Shown here: piece after piece, positions 1-7,951 of the stretch
Layout of the letters: every line of letters starts with the position of its first letter
Position numbering within the stretch: position 1 is the first letter of the stretch
IMG/VR virus record: IMGVR_UViG_3300042870_001718
Span: 1 to 23,350 of that record
Reading direction: 5' to 3' (one strand)
Source: a virus
DNA length: 23,350 bases
Notes under the pieces: model-generated
What the model was told of the DNA's origin: nothing
Databases searched by the model: none
What the model saw: the letters and a program-made list of their open reading frames with translations, nothing else
Translations under genes and position numbers: made by a program

Positions 1-1
1 G

Positions 2-325
2 GGTAAAGACGGCGTTGAATGGTCAAACACCATGGTGGCGCATTATGGCTACGTGGTGGGGTCGTTGGGCGCAGATGGTGACGCGGTGGACGTTTACGTC
101 AAAGATGGTACGGATGATGCTTGGTGCGGTAAGGTTTATGTGGTCAACCAAGTGTTTGAGGACACGCAGCTTTTCGATGAACACAAGTGCATGATTGGCT
201 TTGATACGCGAGATGAAGCCGTGGCCAATTACATGAGCAACTTTAGCCCGACTTGGAGCGGTTTGGGGACGGTGGACGAAATGAGCTTCGACAACTTCAA
301 ACGATTTGTTGCATCGTCAAAATAA
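2..325 (+). CDS. Polyvalent protein C-terminus, InPase-like domain (5' end off window)
   Basis: The reading frame is open from base 2 and enters from outside the window, so only the last 107 residues are seen. They read GKDGVEWSNTMVAHYGYV, then GADGDAVDVYV, then FDEHKCMIGF and a closing YMSNFSPTWSGLG segment. This matches, from memory, the inorganic-pyrophosphatase-like domain (InPase) that sits at the end of large phage and plasmid polyvalent proteins; the acidic DGDAVDV run would bind metal and phosphate. The in-frame ATG at 32 lies inside the conserved domain and is unlikely to be the true start. Inference: the full protein is a multidomain polyvalent protein, possibly co-delivered with DNA. 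It ends 8 bases before the methyltransferase start, so the two are probably co-transcribed. Confidence 0.7.
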   Translation, partial: GKDGVEWSNTMVAHYGYVVGSLGADGDAVDVYVKDGTDDAWCGKVYVVNQVFEDTQLFDEHKCMIGFDTRDEAVANYMSNFSPTWSGLGTVDEMSFDNFKRFVASSK

Positions 326-333
326 AGGCATAC

Positions 334-816
334 ATGGACACATCATTTGAGCGCGCATCCGACGGCAAGGACGAGTGGCTTACTCCGCCGTCTTTGATTC
401 AATCTTTGGGCGCTTTTGACTTAGACCCCTGCGCACCGATAACTCGTCCATGGGACACCGCCAAACACCATTACTCAGTGCTTGACAACGGGCTGCAACA
501 GACATGGTTTGTCCGCGTTTGGTGCAATCCGCCTTATGGTTCAGAAACTGGCGTGTGGCTCAAAAAGCTGGCGCAGCACGGTGATGGCGTGGCGCTTGTA
601 TTTGGTCGAACCGATACAAAAGCATTTCACAGCGAAGTTTTTGCAAAAGCGAGTGCGATTTTATTCATGCGTGGGCGCTTGAAGTTTCACCACGTCGATG
701 GAGCGCCCGCTAAAAACAGCGCGGGCGCACCAAGCGTATTGATTGCATACGGCGAACAAAGTGCGCGGATGCTCGAGCAGTCAACAATTGACGGCTTTTT
801 CACTCGAATAAATTAA
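334..816 (+). CDS. Phage-type DNA N6-adenine methyltransferase (Dam family)
   Basis: A 160-residue protein that should transfer a methyl group from S-adenosylmethionine to adenine N6 in DNA. Visible marks are DEWLTPP (residues 13-19), FDLDPCA (28-34), which is the typical SAM-binding start of short phage Dam proteins, and the catalytic NPPY at 65-68. GRTDTKAFH and a FMRGRLKFH segment further on are also typical. The frame stays open upstream to 253, but the family starts close to DEWLTP, so the ATG at 334 is chosen; only a weak AAAGG precedes it. Role (inference): modifies phage DNA against restriction or tunes a regulatory site. It lies between two polyvalent genes, a common neighbourhood for anti-restriction functions. 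The target site cannot be read from the sequence. Confidence 0.85.
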   Translation: MDTSFERASDGKDEWLTPPSLIQSLGAFDLDPCAPITRPWDTAKHHYSVLDNGLQQTWFVRVWCNPPYGSETGVWLKKLAQHGDGVALVFGRTDTKAFHSEVFAKASAILFMRGRLKFHHVDGAPAKNSAGAPSVLIAYGEQSARMLEQSTIDGFFTRIN

Positions 817-828
817 AAAGGAATAAAA

Positions 829-3225
829 ATGTTGGCACAAAAAATATCACAGATTGAAACGCTCAAACTTACCAGCCGCGCCATGCTTTTGCACAACGAA
901 ATCGCGGCGCTGGCGGATAAAGACCCGTTGGGCAAGTTGACACGGATTAAGGAGTTGTTGCAGGTTCGGGCGCAGTTGGCGGGTGCAGTAAGCGCCGCCC
1001 CTGCACCTGTGTTGCCATCCGCTGGGTTTACCAAAACATCAGATGGCAGGACTGTTTCAAATAGAACCGTTTATATTCCAAATCTTTCAAAGTCAAAATT
1101 AGAACGGTTACTGGCAAAGCCAAAGTTGTCGAAAGATGATATTGAAGATCTGCTTGACTATAAGTGGTTGATGCTGTTTGATAAACAGGCTGCGCAAGAA
1201 AAAGGCTTGATGGATGTTTACCGTCAGAGTGGTTCAGGTGATGCGTTAATCCCGAAAAATAAATATTGGCTGGCCAATATTGACAGTGCGATAGCGAAAA
1301 ATGGCGGAAACCCACAGGAGATGACGAACAATCACCTTGCCGTAACAGAGGCCAATCTTGGCGTGCAGGATAAAGACGGCAAATCTGTGTCGCCTGAAGA
1401 CGATGTGCAAGCGTTGGGCGACAATGAGAATGGGCTGAACGATGACCATTTGTCCGAAGATTACCGCTACAAAGACGTGGGTTATATTGCAGGTTCGCGC
1501 AAGGAGCTGGCGGCTGAAAGCCTGTCGCGGATTATTAAATCGGGCGAGGTTGTGCGGCCAAGTGATGTTGATTGGGATGTTTTAGATGCTGACAATCGAC
1601 TGGCTGAAAGCATTTTGACCAAGAAAAACATGTTGGGCAAAGTGAATTGGCAGGCGCTCAAAGATGGCGGTATGCAGGCAAAGGCGGGCTTTGTTATCAG
1701 TAAATTGTATGCGGCGATTGAGCCAAAGTTTAATGAAGCCCTTGGCACAAGTAAGCATTATGTGACTGCAATTGCCAATTTGCGTGATGACATGGAGTCG
1801 TGCAAAACTTTGGATGAAGTGCGCGTAAGGGTCATGCTTTTGGCGGCTGGGTTTTGGGAGTTGCGCAAACGAGGCACTCAAGTGCTGGAAGAGAGTTACG
1901 AGACGCAGGTGAATATTTGCATGGGCAAAAAGTTCATGTACGTGGCGCTCAATATTGACAACAATTCGGGCGATGTGGTCAAAGCTGTGTCACGTTTAAG
2001 CGATGATGATTGGAGCTGGGCGCGGCTTAAGCCTGCCGATACTGGCGAGGTTGCGCCTGATGCTGGTGCGGATGGTACGCCGAAAAAAGAGCGCAAAAAG
2101 ACTTTTTCATTAGAGGCATCTAAAACCATTGAGCGCGTGGGTGGTGCGCCTGTGACCGTTGAGTCTACCGAGCAGTTTAAATCCTTGTTTGGACTCAAAG
2201 CGGTGCAATCGGGCAAGTGGGTGTTGGCCGATGTGGAAAGCGCTAAATTTCATGTGGAGCAAGCGGCGGGCGCGTTTGTGGACATGGCGGATGTGACGGG
2301 GATTCCTGTGGCTTCTTTGGGCTTGGGCGGGCGTTTGGGGTTGGCGTTTGGCGCACGCGGTCATGGGGCGGCTTTGGCGCATTATGAGCCTGTGCAGCGC
2401 GTGATTAACATCACCAAAATGAAAGGCGGCGGCTCATTGGGGCATGAGTATTTCCACGCAATTGACAACATGATGGTTGACCTTGTGCATCAAAAAAACA
2501 ACGGCAAGGCTGACTTTTTCGCGTCAGATAATGCCGATGCGCTGCCCGATGGGGCGATTGCGCAGGCGTATGCTGCCTTGAATGGCGCGATGCTAAAGGG
2601 CGATGTGCCGCAAAAAAAATGGTTCAAAATCTCGGACAAAGACCGATTGTTGTCACGCCAAAACTTCAACAAGCACGTCACGGGCGGGCTGGCTTTTGAC
2701 ATCATGAACGCGGGAAGTTTGGACGCTGCCATTGGCGTGATAGATGCAAAGTTTGATGCAAAGTTTTTAAAGCACAACCGATCCAAAGAACGCAGTAAAG
2801 GCTGGGATGGTTTTATCCGTGCCGCTGGCGCATTTTATCTTGGCGATGGGGTGAGTGTGTTTGAGGCGGTGGATATTAGCTTGGCAACTGAGTTTTACAA
2901 TCAAGCCTTGGCCTTGGACAACGGGGCGAAAGGCAAATATTGGTCAAAGCCTTACGAAATGGCGGCGCGTGCATTCTCTGCGTATCTTGAAGACAAGCTG
3001 GCAAAGGATGGGCGCAAAAACACCTACCTTGCCTCACCAAGCGATGATGAACGAGCGTATCCGCAAGGTGAGGAGCGCGTGCGAATCAATGCAGCTTTTG
3101 ATGTGGTGTTTAAAGAGCTGAAAAACGCGCAAGTCTTTGAAAATGCCTTGAACAACAATGCGCTGATGGATTCGTTGTTTGGTGACTTTGAGCAAGAGCT
3201 GCTAAACGATGGGATGTTGAGCTAA
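829..3225 (+). CDS. Large polyvalent protein with LPD1-type metallopeptidase-like domain
   Basis: A 798-residue soluble protein. Residues 1-60 look helical, with a short Ala/Pro linker near 50-65. A GYIAGSRKE motif near 220 resembles segments seen in other large polyvalent proteins. A charged, low-complexity linker (GADGTPKKERKK) lies near 415. The recognisable part is GLGGRLGLAFGARGHG followed by AHYEPVQRVINITK and GHEYFHAID; HEYFH (539-543) is an HExxH zinc motif. YEMAARAFSAYLEDKL (from about 709) offers Glu710 as a possible third ligand. This is the LPD1 signature as I know it from phage and conjugative-element polyvalent proteins. The start at 829 has an AAAGGA ribosome site. The gene follows the methyltransferase by 12 bases and is closed by a terminator. 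Proposed role (inference): an effector delivered with or made alongside phage DNA; no substrate can be named. Confidence 0.75.
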   Translation: MLAQKISQIETLKLTSRAMLLHNEIAALADKDPLGKLTRIKELLQVRAQLAGAVSAAPAPVLPSAGFTKTSDGRTVSNRTVYIPNLSKSKLERLLAKPKLSKDDIEDLLDYKWLMLFDKQAAQEKGLMDVYRQSGSGDALIPKNKYWLANIDSAIAKNGGNPQEMTNNHLAVTEANLGVQDKDGKSVSPEDDVQALGDNENGLNDDHLSEDYRYKDVGYIAGSRKELAAESLSRIIKSGEVVRPSDVDWDVLDADNRLAESILTKKNMLGKVNWQALKDGGMQAKAGFVISKLYAAIEPKFNEALGTSKHYVTAIANLRDDMESCKTLDEVRVRVMLLAAGFWELRKRGTQVLEESYETQVNICMGKKFMYVALNIDNNSGDVVKAVSRLSDDDWSWARLKPADTGEVAPDAGADGTPKKERKKTFSLEASKTIERVGGAPVTVESTEQFKSLFGLKAVQSGKWVLADVESAKFHVEQAAGAFVDMADVTGIPVASLGLGGRLGLAFGARGHGAALAHYEPVQRVINITKMKGGGSLGHEYFHAIDNMMVDLVHQKNNGKADFFASDNADALPDGAIAQAYAALNGAMLKGDVPQKKWFKISDKDRLLSRQNFNKHVTGGLAFDIMNAGSLDAAIGVIDAKFDAKFLKHNRSKERSKGWDGFIRAAGAFYLGDGVSVFEAVDISLATEFYNQALALDNGAKGKYWSKPYEMAARAFSAYLEDKLAKDGRKNTYLASPSDDERAYPQGEERVRINAAFDVVFKELKNAQVFENALNNNALMDSLFGDFEQELLNDGMLS

Positions 3226-3241
3226 CAACCGAGCTTTATTT

Positions 3242-3273
3242 AAAAACCTGCCCTTAATTGCGCAGGTTTTTTT
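3242..3273 (+). terminator. Rho-independent terminator after the polyvalent operon
   Basis: AAAAACCTGC (3242-3251) pairs with GCAGGTTTTT (3262-3271) around a 10-base loop and runs into a T tract. It lies 17 bases after the LPD1 gene stop, so it separates that operon from the capsid operon. Confidence 0.85.
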
Positions 3274-3357
3274 GCGCCTGAAGTGTCAAATGACGCGCAA
3301 CAAAGCCACCCATAAAATCCGCCCAAAATGACCGCCTGCAAGCCAAATCTCAAAACA

Positions 3358-3396
3358 GGAACGCCGCAAAAAACACCTATTTTCATCCCTTAAAGT
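3358..3396 (+). promoter_or_regulatory. Candidate late promoter A (capsid operon)
   Basis: GGAACG (3358-3363) followed after exactly 27 bases by TAAAGT (3391-3396). Three other sites in the window have the same box and the same 27-base gap to a -10-like hexamer. With TAAAGT at -10, GGAACG would sit near -45 to -40, and no -35 hexamer is seen in between. This suggests an activator-dependent or phage-specific sigma70 promoter. Predicted start near 3403 leaves a 50-base leader. The core AACAGGAACGCCGC is identical, 14 bases long, at promoter B. Confidence 0.55.
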
Positions 3397-3452
3397 GACT
3401 GTGTAGCGGCACGGTCGTGCGCTCAATTTTTTAAAACTCAATGGAGGTATTT

Positions 3453-5087
3453 ATGGATCGCACGTATCCCGAGCATTTCACTCACTCGCAGTTTATTCAA
3501 AACTTAAACCATGAAAAAGAAGCAAAAAAATCATCAGGCGCAGCATTCGATTCTGCCAGCGCATTGTCTTTGAATATGCCTGAAAAGCTGCGTGAGTTAT
3601 GCCAAACCGTGCCTGATTTTCAAGTGGGTGGTCGGAATTACTCAGGCGAGCAGGCAACAATGGACGCGGTGTCGCGTGGTATTGATGAGTACAAACGTAA
3701 GCACGGCCACGAAGTGCGCGGTGACGTATTAGAAAGCGCCGTTCGCACGACTTTAAACGTCATGACCCAAGATAACCGCGAAAAAGCTGGCTTGCCAGCG
3801 GTTTATGACGATGCACTCACATCTGCGTCGGGTGCGCCAATGCAGGCGAATCGCGCACAAATTGCCATCTTTACCAGCATTGCCAATGCCGTGCCGTTTG
3901 CGGGCTACATTCCCATGTCTGAGGGCTTGCAGGGCAAGTTGATTATTGTGCGCCATGAGGCAGGCACGGCAACGGGCGATTATGCTGTTGGTGACAGCTT
4001 GGATGGTGCAAATTCTGGCGACCCGTTTATGAGCTACAACCGCCGCATCAAGCTAGAAAGTGGTGTGGGCTTATTTAAAGTTGCAAAAGCGGACACAGCT
4101 GGCGCAGCGATTTTTGCAGGTGGCGTTGACGTGTTTGTGAATGGCGTTCCTGCTGGCTCGTCTGTATTAAACACCCGAAACGATGCAGCGTCTGCCCCCT
4201 TGTTCGGTGAAATCAAAATCGGCACAGCTGTGCATAAATTGACGGGCGAGGTGAAGGCAAAAACGGGTGAGATTAAAGCTGAATTTGAGCCTGCTTTACC
4301 AAGCGGCTCAATTGTTGAAGCCAGCGCGATTTTGAATTTTGAGAGCTTTGATGACAAGCGCCCAGAAGTAATTGTGTCCGCAACGTCTTATGACTTCCGC
4401 GCCACATTCATGAGCGGCAATCATTTTGTCACGCAGGAAGCCAAAACACAGTTCCGCGCTGAAGTGAATATGGATGCAACCTCTGAAGCGTTGGCTTCAT
4501 TGCGCAATCAGTCTTCAAATGAGCGTTACCGCGAAGCGTTGCGTGCGATGTATGCGGTTGGTAAAGGCTACATCACCAACTTTAGTTTTGACGCAATTAA
4601 TCGCCAAGCCCAACGCTCGCGCGCTGATGTTTGGTCTGATGTGATTTTCCCAATCGCCGCTGCTGACGCTGATATGGTCACGCGCACGCAAGGTTTTGGT
4701 ATTTCTTGCTTGTACGTCGGGACAAAAGGCAAAGCTGAACTGACATCATTGCCAAGCCACTTGTTTGAACAATCGGGCTTGAAGTCAACCAATGGCATTT
4801 ACCGTTTGGGTCGTTTGTACGGCAAATGGGATGTTTATTACGACGCGGGCAAGATTGTGAACGAAACCACCGATTCAATTGAGATTTTGGCAATCGGCAC
4901 GTCTGACGATGTGGCGCGCAATCCTGTGATTTTTGGTGATGTTGCAAGCCCAATGATTATGCCTTTGGCAACAAACAAGTCGCAAAAAGAGGGCTACGGT
5001 TACTACCAAGCGTTGGCCACAAAAGTCAATCCGCATCAAGACAGCGCACGCGGTGCTGCATTGATTCAATTAACCAACTTTGCTTAA
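3453..5087 (+). CDS. Major capsid protein (myovirus type)
   Basis: A 544-residue protein that I assign to the phage major capsid family used by large contractile-tailed phages. It has an acidic and polar N-terminal region (about 1-120) that may be removed on maturation. A beta-rich middle follows with an inserted domain near 205-300 (repeated Gly/Val strands, GSSVLN, KLTGEVKAKTGEIK). The C-terminal part contains RREALRAMY-like helices (SNERYREALRAMYAVGKGYI) and ends VNPHQDSARGAALIQLTNF. The NPHQ-S-A/G-A ending is one I associate with these capsid proteins. An upstream in-frame ATG exists at 3441, but GGAGG at 3444-3448 serves the ATG at 3453, which is chosen. First gene after candidate late promoter A. 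Unusually, the portal and protease are 7-10 kb downstream, beyond the tail genes. Confidence 0.75.
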   Translation: MDRTYPEHFTHSQFIQNLNHEKEAKKSSGAAFDSASALSLNMPEKLRELCQTVPDFQVGGRNYSGEQATMDAVSRGIDEYKRKHGHEVRGDVLESAVRTTLNVMTQDNREKAGLPAVYDDALTSASGAPMQANRAQIAIFTSIANAVPFAGYIPMSEGLQGKLIIVRHEAGTATGDYAVGDSLDGANSGDPFMSYNRRIKLESGVGLFKVAKADTAGAAIFAGGVDVFVNGVPAGSSVLNTRNDAASAPLFGEIKIGTAVHKLTGEVKAKTGEIKAEFEPALPSGSIVEASAILNFESFDDKRPEVIVSATSYDFRATFMSGNHFVTQEAKTQFRAEVNMDATSEALASLRNQSSNERYREALRAMYAVGKGYITNFSFDAINRQAQRSRADVWSDVIFPIAAADADMVTRTQGFGISCLYVGTKGKAELTSLPSHLFEQSGLKSTNGIYRLGRLYGKWDVYYDAGKIVNETTDSIEILAIGTSDDVARNPVIFGDVASPMIMPLATNKSQKEGYGYYQALATKVNPHQDSARGAALIQLTNFA

Positions 5088-5090
5088 GAA

Positions 5091-5603
5091 ATGGCACGCA
5101 AAGGTTTGGACGCTAAAAGCCTTGAAACCCCACAACTAACTGGGGTTTCTGAGGTGGTCGATAAGTCTGCGACCAGTTTAAGCACATCAACTTCAACGGT
5201 AGAGTCAACGGCGTTGGGCGATTCTGAAAGTTCAGTTGCTTCGTTGAGTACATCAACTTCAACAGGTTTGAGCAATGTTGAAAGTTCAATGGACTCATTA
5301 AGCACGTCAACGTCAACAGTCGATTCAACGGAGTTGAGCGATGTTGATGCGCCAGTTTGGCAATCAAAAGAATGGCTGATTAACAACTACACCGCATCAA
5401 TGATGGCATTTCCTGAGCTTGGCGACCAGCCAGCCTCTAAAGTGGCTGCCCATGCGTCGAGCGTTTCGGTCACGTTTAAATCAAAAGAAATGTATGAGCT
5501 GTTCCTGAGCAATATTGCCCAGCTCGCATTGCTCAATCGCTGGGCTGGTGATTTTGGCGTGTTTTTGACTGAAGCATCTATTAACCCAGTCAAGGAGGAT
5601 TAA
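5091..5603 (+). CDS. Ser/Thr-repeat virion protein of unknown function
   Basis: A 170-residue protein beginning 3 bases after the capsid stop, with no good ribosome site, so it probably depends on coupling with capsid translation. Residues 25-86 are a disordered Ser/Thr-rich region holding three copies of LSTSTST (30-36, 52-58, 70-76), separated by acidic linkers such as VESTALGDSES. Residues about 88-170 form a compact, folded-looking domain starting VWQSKEWLINNYTASMMAFPELGD. The position right after the capsid gene suggests a head decoration, head fibre or head-completion protein, but I do not recognise the family. The repeats could be a flexible tether or a site for surface modification; both are inference. 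Confidence 0.65.
   Translation: MARKGLDAKSLETPQLTGVSEVVDKSATSLSTSTSTVESTALGDSESSVASLSTSTSTGLSNVESSMDSLSTSTSTVDSTELSDVDAPVWQSKEWLINNYTASMMAFPELGDQPASKVAAHASSVSVTFKSKEMYELFLSNIAQLALLNRWAGDFGVFLTEASINPVKED
5178..5318 (+). repeat. Three imperfect coding repeats (LSTSTST units)
   Basis: Three near-identical stretches of the form TTAAGCACATCAACTTCAAC, about 54-66 bases apart, encode the LSTSTST units of the post-capsid protein. Third positions vary between copies (ACATCA/ACGTCA, TCAACT/TCAACG), so the peptide is more conserved than the DNA. Confidence 0.8.
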
Positions 5604-5605
5604 CC

Positions 5606-7200
5606 ATGTCTCAAAATGTTTATCAGCGCCGCTTGGTGGGTCAACAATCGGGGGTTCAAGTCAACATGCCTGTTGATAAAACCGACCGGTTGTTGCCTGA
5701 AGTTGGCGACCAAACCATTGCGGTTGTGGGGCATTTCTCACGCGGACGGATTGACCGACCGTTTTCCTTTCACCTGAAAAGCTGCAACGCTATTTGGGCA
5801 AAGCCAAAAGCATTCGTGCGGACTCACGCAATGAAACGTATTTGCAGGTCTATGAAGCGCTGAAAGCTGGCGCGGCTGGCGCGGTTATCTCTCGCTTGAG
5901 CAGTGATGCTGCGGTTTCAAAATACATTACGTTGAAAAATGATGGCTCAATTTCGGCCACAGAGACGCTTGGGACTGATTATTTGTTGGCCGTTAAGATG
6001 GCCGATGCGATTGATCAGGGCGTTTATGTCACGTTTGCAGCAGGCTCTGAGGATGGCTACGTTCGCGTGACCATTCGCGAGCTGGACAAAAACAGCGCTG
6101 GCGTTGACACCGACGAGGGCTATGTTTTGTACGAGTTTGAGGGTTCGTGCGTGGCTGGTGAGTTGGACGAAAACGGCAACACTGCGTTTATTAACGACAT
6201 GGCGAGCCGCTTTTATGGCGATTGGCTACAAGTTGAGGTGGCGCAAACTATTGATGCAGCGCTGTTCGCTGAAGCGATGTCTAAGCCAAGAAGCGCCGCT
6301 GTGATTGCGTTTGAGGACAAAGGCGCAGTGACGGTTGAGAACAAAACCAAGGCAGTGACGGCTTTGGGGCGCACCAACATCAAGTATCGCTACTTGGTCG
6401 TGGCAACCGCTGACATTGCGATTAACAGTCAAATGATGGCGCTGGCACAAGAGTTTAACCGCAAAATTTTCATTGAAGTTTCAGGAGAATTAAGCCCTGA
6501 AGCGGCGGCGGCATGGATTGCCAATTTCAACTATTCGGCGCAAGGCGGCATGTACTTTGACTTTAACTGGTCACCATTGCGGCGCGATGACCCGTTGGGT
6601 ATTTCGGGCAACGTGATGTTTGGCACGGTTGGGCAAAAAGCGGGCGCGGCATGTGCGCGTAATGCCATTACCAACGGCCACGGCCTTGCCAAATTGAACC
6701 AGCCGATTGCAGGCAAGGATTACTTCATTACGGGCAATCGGATTACGCAAACCTACTTCCCTGATGACACAGAAATGGCGTTGTTGGCCAAGGCGCGCAT
6801 CAATCCTGCGATTCACAGCGAATACCACGATGGCAGCGGTTTTGTTTGGGCGGATTCGTTTTCGGGTGCGAAGAAAAACGGTATCAGCAAACTTGCCAGC
6901 GCGGCTGAAATTGTATTTTGGGCGCAAGACCAATGGGGCAAGTTTGGTAAGTCGTTACTCCAAAAGCCGATGAAAGAGGGCATTCAATTGATGAGCCGTT
7001 TTTCAACGCGCCAGTTGCAAGCAATGGAAGCGTCTGATTGGCTGATTCCATCTGAGCAATTGGGCGGCAAAGCGTGGGCGTTTAGTGTTGCGCCAAACGA
7101 GCGCTATCCTGACGACCGCTTGGATACGATTTTAAAGCTGAGTATTGATGGCGTGATTCGCGTGGTCAACATCTCGACCGAAATGTATTCACGCAATTAA
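5606..7200 (+). CDS. Contractile tail sheath protein, apparent -1 frameshift near 5760
   Basis: The sheath surrounds the tail tube and contracts on infection. A strong AAGGAGG precedes the ATG at 5606. The first frame reads through AVVGHFSRGRIDRPF and then turns to nonsense, stopping at 5863. The frame one base back carries VFLSPEKLQRYLGKAKSIRADSRNETYLQVYEALKAG and continues to 7200. GRGRIDKPF followed by a helix and NEAYVQVYEAL is the continuous pattern I expect in these sheath proteins, so the join lies at about 5759-5768, at the run CCGTTTTCCTTT. Losing one base from a codon such as GTC would explain it. No canonical slippery heptamer is present. The joined protein would be about 530 residues, with typical sheath C-terminal segments (ARINPAIHSEYHDGSGFVW; GVIRVVNISTEMYSRN). 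An essential gene, so a sequencing error, true mutation or recoding are all possible. Confidence 0.75.
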
Positions 7201-7266
7201 AAATGGGCTTTGGCGGCGTGTTGCACGCTGCCAATCTCGAATCAAATCAAACAAAAGGGGAAATGT

Positions 7267-7950
7267 ATGAGTAACTATTTAGACGAACTTCGTCAACGTA
7301 ACAATCCAGCCAAATTGGTGCGCGCCGTATTTGATGGCGACGAGCCTGTGGCGCAAGACGCAGCCTCAAATTTTCAAATCTCAAGCATGCGTTTATCGGT
7401 TGCCGCTGGCGTGGCCGCTTGGGCTGAAACCAGCGAGGACGATTTAGAGGCTGGCGAAAACATGGCTGACCGCATGGATGCGCTGATGGTTGGCGTGTTG
7501 GACATGGACAAAGACGGTGAGCTGGACGATGACGAATTGTCGTTGCTTGACATGATGTACAACGTGCTATCTGAGTTTTTGCTCAAAAAGGGCTGCGAGC
7601 CTGCGGATGTGGACAGATTTATCAATGATGGCGATGAAGACGCTGCGCTGGCAATCCACGAGTTTGTGGCGGGCAGCTTAGCCAACGGTGAAGATGAGGA
7701 GCTGGACGAGTTGCACAGCTTCGCGTTTGACGCTGATTCTGACGCATCTGTGATGGATGCGGCTTATAAAATGAAGTCTGTGGTACGTGGCGGCAAAAAA
7801 ATGCGCGTGCGCAAGCGAATCTCAGGCCGCGTGCGTTTGTCGTCCAAGCAAAAAATGGGCATCAAAAAAATGCTGCGCAAATCACACTCCGCCGCCGCAC
7901 AAATGAGCCGCGCCAAGTCAATGCGCCGCCGCAAATCAATGGGCATGTGA
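7267..7950 (+). CDS. EF-hand virion-operon protein with basic C-terminal tail
   Basis: A 227-residue protein. The ATG at 7267 has an AAAAGGGGAA ribosome site; an upstream in-frame start at 7210 lacks one. Residues 79-90 read DMDKDGELDDDE, a complete EF-hand calcium loop (Asp at 1, 3, 5, Gly at 6, Leu at 8, Glu at 12), flanked by helices (MADRMDALMVGVL before, LSLLDMMYNVLSEFL after). The middle is strongly acidic. From about residue 172 it becomes very basic (GGKKMRVRKRISGRVRLSS ... KSMRRRKSMGM). I recall similar KS(H/M)xxAA.xxRAKSMRxRK tails in virion-operon proteins of other phages, without known function. It sits between sheath and baseplate/tube genes, with its stop only one base before the next ATG. 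Possible roles (inference): tail assembly factor, or a nucleic-acid-binding or calcium-dependent structural protein. Confidence 0.65.
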   Translation: MSNYLDELRQRNNPAKLVRAVFDGDEPVAQDAASNFQISSMRLSVAAGVAAWAETSEDDLEAGENMADRMDALMVGVLDMDKDGELDDDELSLLDMMYNVLSEFLLKKGCEPADVDRFINDGDEDAALAIHEFVAGSLANGEDEELDELHSFAFDADSDASVMDAAYKMKSVVRGGKKMRVRKRISGRVRLSSKQKMGIKKMLRKSHSAAAQMSRAKSMRRRKSMGM

Positions 7951-7951
7951 C

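Noticed and set aside
829-3225. Several - strand frames of 60-110 codons opposite the polyvalent gene
   Set aside because: Shadows of a long, well-supported gene, with no ribosome sites or domains.
5113-5386. Two - strand frames opposite the Ser/Thr repeats
   Set aside because: They arise from the repeated codons; the + strand frame has the better context between capsid and sheath.
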